Origin: CBDCFV01 sp965261795
GTDB taxonomy: Bacteria > Chloroflexota > Dehalococcoidia > Lucifugimonadales > UBA3495
Direction of reading: 5' to 3'
Length of the DNA stretch: 64,000 bases
Assembly (NCBI GenBank): GCA_965261795.1
Contig: OZ253476.1
Location: forward strand, 3,472,001 to 3,536,000
The position numbers and the translations under genes are program-made. Under the pieces are notes generated by a model. It was not told the DNA's origin. It did no database searches and saw nothing but the letters and a program-made list of their open reading frames with translations. The stretch's first letter is position 1; each line of letters starts with the position of its first letter. Shown here piece after piece: positions 51,774 to 59,886 of this stretch.

Positions 51774-53054
51774 TTAGGTCAGGCCGAACTGCCCTCTGGC
51801 GTTTCCACCCATCATCCGGGCTATTACGGCTCGTTCCACGTCCGCTTGGGAAAGCGCTTCAATGGCGTCCCAAGCGCTCGTTGTGTCGTGGTGGGGGTAG
51901 CGGGATCCCCATACGATTTTCTTTTCAAAGGAATGGGGAAGCTCCTGGATGAGCCGCTCCTCGGCGTCGAATCCCAGCATCACGTGGCCCTCCTCCCACA
52001 TCCCCTCCGGATCGGTCCTGACGGGGTAGTAATGCTGAAGAGGAATAACCCGAGTCGAAGCCTCCATCTTCTCCAGGACTTCTTCCATCCAGGAGGCCTT
52101 CCCGTGGGCCATGACCACCTTCATGTCCGGAAACCGCTGCATCACGGTATAGCCGATTAACGTGGTTGCAACGAACAGGTGGTTGTCCAGCCAGTGAGAC
52201 AAAATCGGAGCCAAGGGGTGCCCCAGAGGGACCATCCCCGACGCCGGGGATGCCCGGTTGAACTCACCGATGCCGCCGCCCGCATGGGGACCTCCGCCTC
52301 CACCCGTAAGGGCCGGAGTCTGCGTAAGCCGGCCCTTGACCTTTTCGATGAATGGGCCGTGGGAGGTCCACTCCGGGTTCCACAAGCCGGCAGTCGGATG
52401 CACCGCGGCTACCATCCCCAAGCTCTCCAGTTCCGCCCATAGAGGGTCGTAGTACGGGTGGGTGAGATACCGCCCTTCCATGAACATGGGGCGTATGAAG
52501 GCCCCGCGGAAACACCTGATTTCGGAGGCGCGGCGCAACTCCGCTATTGCGAAGTCTATGTTCCCGAGGGGTATCATCGCGGCAGCGAAGAGCCGGTCCG
52601 GCGCAGCTTGGCAGAAGTCCGCGACCCAGTTGTTGTACGCCCGCGCCAGCGCGTAAGCCACGTCCGGGTCTTCCACCAAGTGGAAGCCCTCTGCGAACCA
52701 CGTAGGATACATGAAAGTCTGGTCGATACCCATAGCGTCCATGTCACGGAGCCTTGCTTGCGGCTCCCAAGCTCCCTCGCTCATCGGATGGCGGGTATCC
52801 GGGTCAAGTTCACCAATGGCGTCCCACGTCATTCCGGGTTTCCAGATGGCATGGCGCGGGATGTTGGGGTTGCCGTTGTCTCGGACCACTTGGCCGTTGA
52901 TTTTGAGGTACGAGTCGTACTGACCTTCTTCTCGCCAGAGGGCGTGTTTGCCCAAAACCCGGTAATCGGGTTCCAAGTACTTCTCCCACACATCCCGGGG
53001 CTCCACTACGTGGGAGTCACTGTCAAAGACCTCGAAATCTTTGCTGGTAGTCAT
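51774..53054 (-). CDS. Amidohydrolase_2-family metal-dependent hydrolase (paralogue 2)
   Basis: The 426-residue product starts FEVFDSDSHVVEPRDVWEKY (D-x-H metal motif). MDAMGIDQTFMYPTWFAEG follows, then NNWVADFCQAAPDRLFAAAM, and later MVAAVHPTAG (His) and KIVWGSRYPHHDTTSAWDAI (C-terminal acid position altered to Ser-Arg). Glycine-rich TGGGGGPHAGGG is an insertion relative to paralogue 1. The missing canonical Asp (WGSDYPH in paralogue 1, WGSRYPH here) suggests changed metal binding or a non-hydrolytic role. Adjacent to paralogue 3 on the same strand (24 bp). Confidence 0.85.
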   Translation of the reverse strand: MTTSKDFEVFDSDSHVVEPRDVWEKYLEPDYRVLGKHALWREEGQYDSYLKINGQVVRDNGNPNIPRHAIWKPGMTWDAIGELDPDTRHPMSEGAWEPQARLRDMDAMGIDQTFMYPTWFAEGFHLVEDPDVAYALARAYNNWVADFCQAAPDRLFAAAMIPLGNIDFAIAELRRASEIRCFRGAFIRPMFMEGRYLTHPYYDPLWAELESLGMVAAVHPTAGLWNPEWTSHGPFIEKVKGRLTQTPALTGGGGGPHAGGGIGEFNRASPASGMVPLGHPLAPILSHWLDNHLFVATTLIGYTVMQRFPDMKVVMAHGKASWMEEVLEKMEASTRVIPLQHYYPVRTDPEGMWEEGHVMLGFDAEERLIQELPHSFEKKIVWGSRYPHHDTTSAWDAIEALSQADVERAVIARMMGGNARGQFGLT

Positions 53055-53078
53055 CGTGCGTCGTCCAATGGATTCCGG

Positions 53079-54467
53079 CTACCGGCGCGTCACCGACGAC
53101 TCCGGCTTTAAGGCTTCCTTGATTTCATCCTCGTCGGGCCACCAGTCGGGGCGATGTATCTCGGTCACCCGGTCACGGATGATCTTGCCGGGCGGGTCGA
53201 TATTGTATAGCCGGCGCGCATTTGCCCCCAGGAAACGGGCTTGGTCGTCAATGGGCAGCTCACATTCCTCCATCGTCTCAATGGCCCTCCAAGCGTCGTC
53301 ACCGTCGTGATGGTATACGTCGGACGCCCAAGCCAGGATGTCCCGGTAGAAGTTGGGCAGGCGAGACGGAGGTGCTTCGTCACCTTCGAACCCGGTGACG
53401 CAATGCTTGAAGAAGGTCTCGCTGGGCAGGCGCTTCAGAGGAGGCAGACTGCGGTCGTTGCGGTAGAGTCTGTAGGTTTTGTCGCACTCATCCAACAGGA
53501 AGCTGAGCCAGGTTGAAGAGGCTTCGAACACCGCGGCCTTGATCTTGGGGTGCCGCTCGAAGAACCCCGACATCAGCACCATGGTTACCCAGAGAGACGC
53601 CTCGGCTTGGAAGTTCTGCACGTTGCCGAGAAGATTGTGAGGCAGGCCGGAGGAGGATATAGTCCTTCTGATGAGTTCCGCGCCCGAATACTGGTCGGAA
53701 TAGCCGGCCGGTTTCGCAATTCCGATGGCCGGGAAAGGGTGCATACCATAGACCAGCCCAGTATCTTCCAAGGCGTTCCATACGCCCTCGTACTTGGGCT
53801 GGACCGGGTAGTTGCCCATGGCGTCCATAGGTCGGATGAGAGCAACCCGGCAGCCCTTGGTGGCTACGCGGTAGACCTCTTCCGCAGCATATTTGGGGTT
53901 CTGCATGGGGATAAGAGCAGCAAAGAAGAGCCGTTCTGGGTCCTCTTGCGTGTACTCGTAGGCCCAATCGTTGTAGGCCTTGCACATGGCCCGCGCCCCC
54001 AAGGCGTTTTGCAGCCAAGGGTAAGTGTCTATGCTGGTGGGTATGATCATGACTTGGTCGATGCCCTGAACGTCCATGTCCCGCAGCCGGGGCCCGGGTT
54101 TGTCGGCTCCGGCGTGGGCCAGGTAGTCCGACTGCTCCTGGGTGAGGGCGGTCTCGGGCTTCAGATTGCGGACGTTGAGAGCCCGCTGGATGTCGTGTTT
54201 GAGGCCAGGCCCAGCCAGCCTTACGATGTCTATCATCCCGGGACCGGTCTTGGGCGTCGGTGAAAAGCTATTCATGTCCGCCTTGCCGTTTACCAGCAAC
54301 TGGCCGGACTCGGCGTCGTACCACATGGTGGCTTTCAGGGCTTGCAGTTCATCCTTGGTAAGGTGGTCGGCGGCCCGTTCCCATACTCTGGCCGGCTCCA
54401 CAATGTGTGCGTCACAGTCAAAGGTGGGGAAATCCTTAGTCATTGGCCTGAATCGCTGGACCGGCAA
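53079..54467 (-). CDS. Amidohydrolase_2-family metal-dependent hydrolase (paralogue 3)
   Basis: The 462-residue product starts at TTG 54467, chosen because AGGAGGT lies 5 nt upstream. It has FPTFDCDAHIVEPARVWERA (D-x-H), MDVQGIDQVMIIPTSIDTYP and NDWAYEYTQEDPERLFFAAL, YGMHPFPAIG (His). The C terminus has ILAWASDVYHHDGDDAWRAI, where ASDVYHH keeps the Asp. It is longer than paralogue 1 owing to an inserted helical region around residues 60-110. Probably cotranscribed with paralogue 2. Confidence 0.85.
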   Translation of the reverse strand: MPVQRFRPMTKDFPTFDCDAHIVEPARVWERAADHLTKDELQALKATMWYDAESGQLLVNGKADMNSFSPTPKTGPGMIDIVRLAGPGLKHDIQRALNVRNLKPETALTQEQSDYLAHAGADKPGPRLRDMDVQGIDQVMIIPTSIDTYPWLQNALGARAMCKAYNDWAYEYTQEDPERLFFAALIPMQNPKYAAEEVYRVATKGCRVALIRPMDAMGNYPVQPKYEGVWNALEDTGLVYGMHPFPAIGIAKPAGYSDQYSGAELIRRTISSSGLPHNLLGNVQNFQAEASLWVTMVLMSGFFERHPKIKAAVFEASSTWLSFLLDECDKTYRLYRNDRSLPPLKRLPSETFFKHCVTGFEGDEAPPSRLPNFYRDILAWASDVYHHDGDDAWRAIETMEECELPIDDQARFLGANARRLYNIDPPGKIIRDRVTEIHRPDWWPDEDEIKEALKPESSVTRR

Positions 54468-54713
54468 GGCGGACCTCCTCTTCGCAATGCGGCAGGTTGT
54501 TTCTGTACGATATTGCGCCTAATCTAGCAAGAGGCGTTGCCATTGTCAACGGACTGACGGGTTGCGTGCAGTAGAATCGTAGAACTATAGTTGGAACGCC
54601 AAACTTTTTACTCCGGTTGGAGCGGTATAATGATAGACCCGCCGGAATAGGCGGGGAAGCATACGATCACGGTAGTTTATCCGGCGGAAGTTCCAACGGA
54701 AATAGAATCCGGA

Positions 54714-54733
54714 TTCCCGCAAAGGCGGGAATG
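54714..54733. repeat. REP palindrome
   Basis: ATTCCCGC-AAAG-GCGGGAAT upstream of the amidohydrolase start at 54754. It is the same core as in the MITE family 1 copies, here without the long terminal repeats. The remaining 290-bp spacer has no supported gene. Confidence 0.8.
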
Positions 54734-54753
54734 ACTATAAAGGAGAACCAAAA

Positions 54754-55896
54754 ATGGCAACTACCCATTTCAAGCAATTAATTTCGGCCGACTCTCATGT
54801 CATGGAACCACCCGACTTGTGGTGGAATGCATTGGGCGCAAAGTTCGGAGACCGCACTCCCCGGATGCTCGACGAATATAAAGGTGAAAAGGGTAGTTTC
54901 TTCTACTCGGGGTATCTCGGTTCTCCTGTGCAGCGTGTCCGGATAGCGCTGTCCAGCCAGACCGAGGCCGCCGCCTATGAGGCCGAGGAAAGAGGAATGG
55001 GCGCCGTCGGTTATGACCCGGAGGTGCGGGTCAAGTTCCAAGTGGAAGCCGGTATTGATGCGGAAGTGATGAATCCCACCACCATGCTGGGATTGATGCG
55101 CAACCCGGACGTGCCGGTGCTTCAGGCCTGCTCGGAGGTCTTCAACGACTGGCTGGCCGAATTCGTTTCCTATAGCCCCAAGCGGCTCATAGGTATCAGC
55201 ACTATCCCGATGTACGACGTTGATTGGGCCGTCAACGAGTTGGCCAGGACGCTTAACAAGGGCCTCAACAGTCCCATGATCAACTGCCAACCGCCGGAGG
55301 ATTGCCCCCCGTACCGTGACCCCGTCTACGACAAATTCTGGGCCGCAGCCGAGGAAGCCGGAGTCCCCATAACCCTGCATATCCTGACCGGCAAGGTCGT
55401 AGACGCCCTCTTTCTTGCCCGGATCGGACAAACCCCCGAGGAAACCTCCGCCAATCCTGGACTATGGATTGACCTGTTCATCGAAGCACAGACGGTCCTG
55501 GCTAACGACTTCATATATGGCGGCATCTTGGACCGCTTCCCCAACCTGAAAGTGCTTTGCAGCGAATTTGAGGTGTCCTGGATACCCGGCTTCATGTCCA
55601 GGCTTGACCAGATCGAAGACGTCGCCCCCCGGCTGAACCTTCCCAAGCTCAAAATGAAAGCCCGCGACTACATGAAGACCAGAGTGTTCCACGGATTTAT
55701 CGACGATACGGCGGCCGAACTCGCCATACCTTACGTCGGGACCGACCGTATTCTATGGGGCTCGGACTTTCCGCACATCCGCTCCATAGGGTTGGACGCC
55801 CAATCAACGTTGTACCAGCAACTACAGACCTTCTCCTTGGAAGACCAAGCCAAACTGGTGGGTGGCAACGCCGCAAAAGTCTTTAACCTGAATTAA
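54754..55896 (+). CDS. Amidohydrolase_2-family metal-dependent hydrolase (paralogue 4)
   Basis: The 380-residue product starts KQLISADSHVMEPPDLWWNA (D-x-H), followed by AEVMNPTTMLGLMRNPDVPV, NDWLAEFVSYSPKRLIGIST, GVPITLHILTGK (His) and DRILWGSDFPHIRSIGLDAQ (Asp plus His). The metal-site set is complete. AAGGAG precedes the ATG by 8 nt. It is closest in layout to paralogue 1 by motif, but on the opposite strand to paralogues 2 and 3. A good terminator follows at 55909. Confidence 0.88.
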   Translation: MATTHFKQLISADSHVMEPPDLWWNALGAKFGDRTPRMLDEYKGEKGSFFYSGYLGSPVQRVRIALSSQTEAAAYEAEERGMGAVGYDPEVRVKFQVEAGIDAEVMNPTTMLGLMRNPDVPVLQACSEVFNDWLAEFVSYSPKRLIGISTIPMYDVDWAVNELARTLNKGLNSPMINCQPPEDCPPYRDPVYDKFWAAAEEAGVPITLHILTGKVVDALFLARIGQTPEETSANPGLWIDLFIEAQTVLANDFIYGGILDRFPNLKVLCSEFEVSWIPGFMSRLDQIEDVAPRLNLPKLKMKARDYMKTRVFHGFIDDTAAELAIPYVGTDRILWGSDFPHIRSIGLDAQSTLYQQLQTFSLEDQAKLVGGNAAKVFNLN

Positions 55897-55908
55897 GGAT
55901 AACCAACT

Positions 55909-55951
55909 AAAATTCACCGCTCCCCGGTTACATCTGAGAGCGGTGAATTTT
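55909..55951 (+). terminator. Intrinsic terminator after the amidohydrolase
   Basis: 14-bp stem AAAATTCACCGCTC/GAGCGGTGAATTTT with a 15-nt loop, 12 bp past the stop. The A/T-rich outer pairs make it usable on both strands. Confidence 0.85.
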
Positions 55952-56320
55952 GGCCGATTTATAGACTGTTTTTCCGTGTCTTGCGCCGCGTCTCAAGGGT
56001 TCCGGGCGGGGTCGGGGCGGGTGTCCGTCACATTTTCGGTGGACTTCTGGTCAAACACGTACGGTCAGAATTGTCAGCTTTTCGGATTCCCATCGCCTGC
56101 TAAACCTCCAAGGCAACATCCGCCTCAGTTATGCCCGGCGTCTGGGCTTGGAGTGCTTCCTGAACTATGAGACTGAGCATTCGTGACGCTAACTTCAAGT
56201 TTCCATTCATAGCGTTCCTAACCATAGTTTTGATATACCATCCCGTCGGCAGACCGCTCTTCGACAAGCTCCTTGGCCCGCCCGAACGGGAGCGTGAACG
56301 ACTGAAACCAGCCGGGGGGG
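55952..56320. other. Gene-free spacer, possible reading-frame relic
   Basis: No gene is supported. On the minus strand an open tail from about 56320 to 56103 reads GLPTGWYIKTMVRNAMNGNL and ends SLIVQEALQAQTPGITEADV, vaguely like the end of a DUF5681-type protein, but it has no start and is cut by MITE copy B. Confidence 0.35.
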
Positions 56321-56693
56321 CTGACAAGGGTATGTATTTCATTTGGGACTTTACGCAGTTGAACGTGAGACCGCATAGTAGGGTAGGCTTGCTCAAATAC
56401 AAAACCGCTCCCAAATGCTCACTATCGGGCCCATTCCGTATCGGGCCCATTCCGTCATTCCGGCGTAGGCCGGAATCCAGGCGGGCCCATTCCGTCATTC
56501 CGGTGTAGGCCGGAATCCAGGCGGGCCCATTCCGTCATTCCGGCGTAGGCCGGAATCCAGGCGGGCCCATTCCGTCATTCCGGCGTAGGCCGGAATCCAG
56601 GCGGGCCCATTCCGTCATTCCGGCGTAGGCCGGAATCCAGGGGCGGTGGGGCCGGTTCGTAGCTATAATCTCAATTTTACATACCCTTGTCAG
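56321..56693 (+). mobile_element. MITE family 2, copy B (373 bp, expanded)
   Basis: It begins CTGACAAGGGTATGTA and ends TACATACCCTTGTCAG. It matches copy A except for exactly 160 extra bases, which are four additional 40-bp units. No clear target duplication is visible here. Confidence 0.88.
56443..56640. repeat. Five 40-bp palindromic tandem repeats inside MITE copy B
   Basis: Each unit contains ATTCCGGCGTAGGCCGGAAT, a hairpin-forming palindrome, and GCGGGCCCATTCCGTC. Full units start at 56481, 56521, 56561 and 56601, after a 38-bp first unit. One unit has T for C in the loop. Copy A holds only one unit. Confidence 0.92.
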
Positions 56694-56993
56694 CTCTTGC
56701 TCCCGGGACCTGATACCCAACACAGGCCTCCGGTCGCTCCCCCCGTTTTCACGAGCACAGGCTCTCCCTCATCCAACCCCAGACCTGACCAGCTCTGCTT
56801 TACCCATAGGCGTCCCCAATTGGTCCTCGATTTCACCGGATTCCCCCGCGGGTTTCATTCTGGTTTCCGTTTACTACTACAGTCTCAGATTAAGAACAGT
56901 TAGAATTAAGGCAATCAAGGAGTGAGGATGTGTGGCATTGGCAGCACGAGGGAATAGGGACCGCCACTCTGGTCCAGAGCGGCGGTCCCCGCC

Positions 56994-57330
56994 ACCGCCA
57001 CCATCAACAACCGGCTGGACACTCGGCTGGCGTCGCAGGGCCTGGTCGAGTGGTACATCGCCGAAATGGACCGGACGTCTTCCACCATCGGACGAATCCT
57101 CCAAGCATACCTCGATACGCTGGACTTCAGCCCCTATCTGAAGGAGGTCGAAACCCCAGCGCAGCTCCTGGTGGGAGAGGAATCGCCCACCTCGACCTTG
57201 GAGCAACAGCGGTTTATGGCCGAGTAGTTGCCGGGCTTCCGGCTGGTAGTCTATCCCGGCCTGGGTCATGACATCAACGCTATCCACCCCGAGTGGTGCA
57301 CCCAACAGGTACGGAAGCTTCTTGCTTCAC
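56994..57330 (+). pseudogene. Alpha/beta hydrolase C-terminal fragment with TAG
   Basis: The frame reads NRLDTRLASQGLVEWYIAEM, LKEVETPAQLLVGEESPTST, LEQQRFMAE, then TAG (57225-57227), then LPGFRLVVYPGLGHDINAIH. LLVGEES is the acid-turn region and GLGHD carries the catalytic His of an alpha/beta hydrolase. The 5' half with the nucleophile is missing, and the stop replaces a probable Gln (CAG). A dead remnant. Confidence 0.7.
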
Positions 57331-57352
57331 TGACCATTTTAAGGAGGGAATT

Positions 57353-58384
57353 ATGCCCTGTTACATGTATGTTGCTGTGAACGAGGACAACAAAATATCG
57401 GTCTTTACCGTGGACCCCGACACCGGAGGTCTCGCTCATCAGCATGACGTGTCCGTGTCCGTGTCCGGCGGGCCGTTTACCTTGGCGATCAGCCCCGACC
57501 GCAATCACCTGTATGCCGGGTCCAGGGAAGTCCCAGCGTTGACCAGCTTTCGGATTGACCAGTCCGGCGGAGGTCTCACACAGACGGGAACGGTGCCGCT
57601 GGACTCGTGGCCGGTCTACGTGGCCACGGACCGCCGGGGCAGGTTCGTGCTGTCGTCCTATTACCAAGGCGCGCACGTGGGGGTGCACCCCATTGGGGAC
57701 GATGGCTCGGTGGGAGAACCGCCCATCGAATGGCTGGAAACGGCGACCGGTGCCCATGCCATGCAGACCGATCCGACCAACAGCTACGCTTTCGTTCCAC
57801 ACATCGCGGGAAACGGTCCCAACCAGATCTGGCAGTTCAGGTTCGATCAGGACACAGGCCGCATCACCCCCAACTCTCCGGCCATCGTGGAGCCGGAGGA
57901 ATTCCTGGGGCCCCGTCACTTCTGCTTTCATCCCTCGCTGGACGTCCTCTATTTCTCCAACGAGCAGGGGTGCAGCGTGAGCGGCTACCGTCTGGACACC
58001 TCGGCGGGAACGCTGTCACTCTTCCAGACCATCACCACTCTTCCGCCGGAAGGTTTTGCTGAGAGAAACACCTGCTCCCAGATTCAGATCACCGGGGCGG
58101 GTAGGTTCCTGTACGCGCCTAACCGGGGCCATGACAGCATCGCCTGTTACACGGTGGATACCGCCACCGGCGAATTGACAGGAAACGGCATCGTTGCCTC
58201 AGAACCCAGACCCAACGCGCTATGCCTTGGCCCAAGGGACCGGTACATTTACTCGGCCGGCCAGGATTCAGGCCAGATGGCGATCTTCAGGGTAGACGCT
58301 GATTCCGGATCACTGACCTTGTCGGAGACTGTCCCATTGGGCAAAGGGCCGTGCTGGATATCGATAGTGGAATTGCCGGGATAG
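57353..58384 (+). CDS. 6-phosphogluconolactonase-like beta-propeller (lactonase family)
   Basis: The 343-residue seven-bladed propeller starts MPCYMYVAVNEDNKISVFTV. Blades repeat the pattern of Asp-x-x-x-Gly and GPFTLAISPDRNHLYAGSRE, GPRHFCFHPSLDVLYFSNEQ, GRFLYAPNRGHDSIACYTVD and NALCLGPRDRYIYSAGQDSG, characteristic of PF10282 lactonases. AAGGAGGG lies before ATG 57353; the earlier open frame has no homology. There is no signal peptide. It may hydrolyse sugar lactones or another lactone; with catabolic neighbours, 6-phosphogluconolactone is not assured. Confidence 0.9.
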   Translation: MPCYMYVAVNEDNKISVFTVDPDTGGLAHQHDVSVSVSGGPFTLAISPDRNHLYAGSREVPALTSFRIDQSGGGLTQTGTVPLDSWPVYVATDRRGRFVLSSYYQGAHVGVHPIGDDGSVGEPPIEWLETATGAHAMQTDPTNSYAFVPHIAGNGPNQIWQFRFDQDTGRITPNSPAIVEPEEFLGPRHFCFHPSLDVLYFSNEQGCSVSGYRLDTSAGTLSLFQTITTLPPEGFAERNTCSQIQITGAGRFLYAPNRGHDSIACYTVDTATGELTGNGIVASEPRPNALCLGPRDRYIYSAGQDSGQMAIFRVDADSGSLTLSETVPLGKGPCWISIVELPG

Positions 58385-58678
58385 AACGGTCTCCGGGAAG
58401 TCAACGGAAGCTCAGATCACGCAGCAAAGGCGTCTGCCGTCGCCTGCGAGGGAGACGCCTGCTCGGGCTGTCTTTTCCCGGGCAGCCAAGCGAGGCGCCG
58501 GCGCATACGGACGCCAAGACAGCGCCGTTGATTGGCAGCGCCCCCGGAACTCCCAAGGCGCCCGTTTCTAAATTCGGAACACTCTGAAATTGCCTCCTGG
58601 GGTGATACGATTTGGCCGAGTTGTGTTCGATTTTGGAGTAGCGTAAACCTTACGAACCAACCTCTCGGAGCGATAGCG

Positions 58679-58870
58679 ATGGAAACTTTGGTTTGGATGT
58701 TCGTTGTAGGCGCAATAGCGGCAGCAGGAGTAGTAGTAGGAGTCAAGAGGAGGTCCGTCCGCTTGGGTGGTAGCTTGGTAGTAATTGGTGTCGTTCTGGC
58801 TGTGTTGATGCTTTTTACGCCTGATAGCTGCAGTGAGACAGTTCGGGCAGTAAAGCCTATAGATTCGTAA
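58679..58870 (+). CDS. Small two-helix membrane protein
   Basis: 63 residues from ATG 58679: METLVWMFVVGAIAAAGVVV, a basic loop (VKRRSVRLGG), then SLVVIGVVLAVLMLFTPDSC. Two transmembrane helices with a short cytoplasmic basic loop are evident. GGAG lies about 9 nt upstream. Family unknown. The 295 bp before it (58384-58679) contain no supported gene. Confidence 0.55.
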   Translation: METLVWMFVVGAIAAAGVVVGVKRRSVRLGGSLVVIGVVLAVLMLFTPDSCSETVRAVKPIDS

Positions 58871-58958
58871 TGAGCTAACTTCATCTTAAGCAGGATAATG
58901 ACCGGATAAGTCTACGGGCCACTGGCAACGACCACATTCTTTAACGGGGGTTGCGATT

Positions 58959-59855
58959 ATGGCTTCACCAGAATTGGACCGGGCAATCGCTATGTTCCGG
59001 GCAGGCAAGGCGGAGACCCAAGCCTTTTCCACTGTCGAGGAGTTCCGGGTCTGGTACGAACGGTTCACGGGCCAGTTCGAACTGCCCGAAGACGCCGTTT
59101 TCGAGCAGGTGGGCGCCGGTGGAGTCTCCGCCGAGTGGATTTCCACTCCCGGAGTGTCCGAAGACCGGGTGGTCATGTACCTGCACGGCGGGGGCTACAT
59201 GATTGGTTCAATGCGGACTCACCGGTCACCGCTGTCTTACCTGTCCCGGGTGTCCGACGCCCGGGTGCTGGGGCTTAACTACCGGCTGGCCCCGGAACAC
59301 CCATTCCCGGCCGCGGTTGAAGATTCGGTCGCGGCCTACCGCTGGCTGCTGGCGGAAGGCATCTCGGCTAACAGGATCGCCATAGGCGGGGACTCGTGCG
59401 GCGGCGGTCTGACTATCGCCACGCTTGTGGCCTTGAAGTACTTCGGCGACCCTCTGCCGGCCGCAGGAATATCCCATTCCGGCTGGACCGATCTGGCCCA
59501 CACTGGGGACACCTTCCTGACCAAGGCGGAAGTGGACCCGCTCATCGACAAGGAGATGCTCGAGGGCATGGCGGCAGCCTACCTTGGCGACCGGAGCCGC
59601 ACCACTCCCTTGGCATCCCCTTACTACGCCGACCTGCGCGGATTGCCGCCGTTGCTGGTGCAGGTGGGCACTGCTGAAGTCCTGTTGGACGACTCGGTCC
59701 GGTTCGCCGACCGGGCCAAGGAGGCCGGCGTGGATGTTACGCTGGAAGTGTGGGACGACATGCCCCACGTCTGGCAGGCCTTCGCATCTTTCCTTCCCGA
59801 GGCAAGGGAAGCGCTTGAGCACTGCGGTCAATTCGTGCTGAAACACACCAACTGA
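58959..59855 (+). CDS. Alpha/beta hydrolase, HSL-family esterase (second copy)
   Basis: The 298-residue product has YLHGGGYMIGSMRTH (oxyanion hole), NYRLAPEHPFPAAVEDSVAA, IGGDSCGGGLTIATLV (nucleophile Ser), VGTAEVLLDDS (acid) and DDMPHVWQAFASFLPEAREA (His), so the triad is complete. GDSCGG differs from the GDSAG of the esterase at 24574, and sequences are only distantly related. Preceded by a GGGG-rich site before ATG. The amidase gene starts 31 bp after it, suggesting a two-step hydrolytic operon. Confidence 0.9.
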   Translation: MASPELDRAIAMFRAGKAETQAFSTVEEFRVWYERFTGQFELPEDAVFEQVGAGGVSAEWISTPGVSEDRVVMYLHGGGYMIGSMRTHRSPLSYLSRVSDARVLGLNYRLAPEHPFPAAVEDSVAAYRWLLAEGISANRIAIGGDSCGGGLTIATLVALKYFGDPLPAAGISHSGWTDLAHTGDTFLTKAEVDPLIDKEMLEGMAAAYLGDRSRTTPLASPYYADLRGLPPLLVQVGTAEVLLDDSVRFADRAKEAGVDVTLEVWDDMPHVWQAFASFLPEAREALEHCGQFVLKHTN

Positions 59856-59886
59856 ATGAACCTATTGTGTGCCGGAGGACAACAGC

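Noticed and set aside
56167..56508. 113-codon open frame entering MITE copy B
   Set aside because: Half of it is MITE sequence, the same peptide that tails the interrupted cadherin frame; the rest has no family.
56443..56640. CRISPR-like array of 40-bp repeats
   Set aside because: Repeats are directly adjacent with no unique spacers, are palindromic, and lie inside a MITE; no cas genes are nearby.
57225..57227. Pyrrolysine at TAG in the hydrolase fragment
   Set aside because: The fragment lacks its 5' half and the expected residue is Gln; this is decay rather than recoding.
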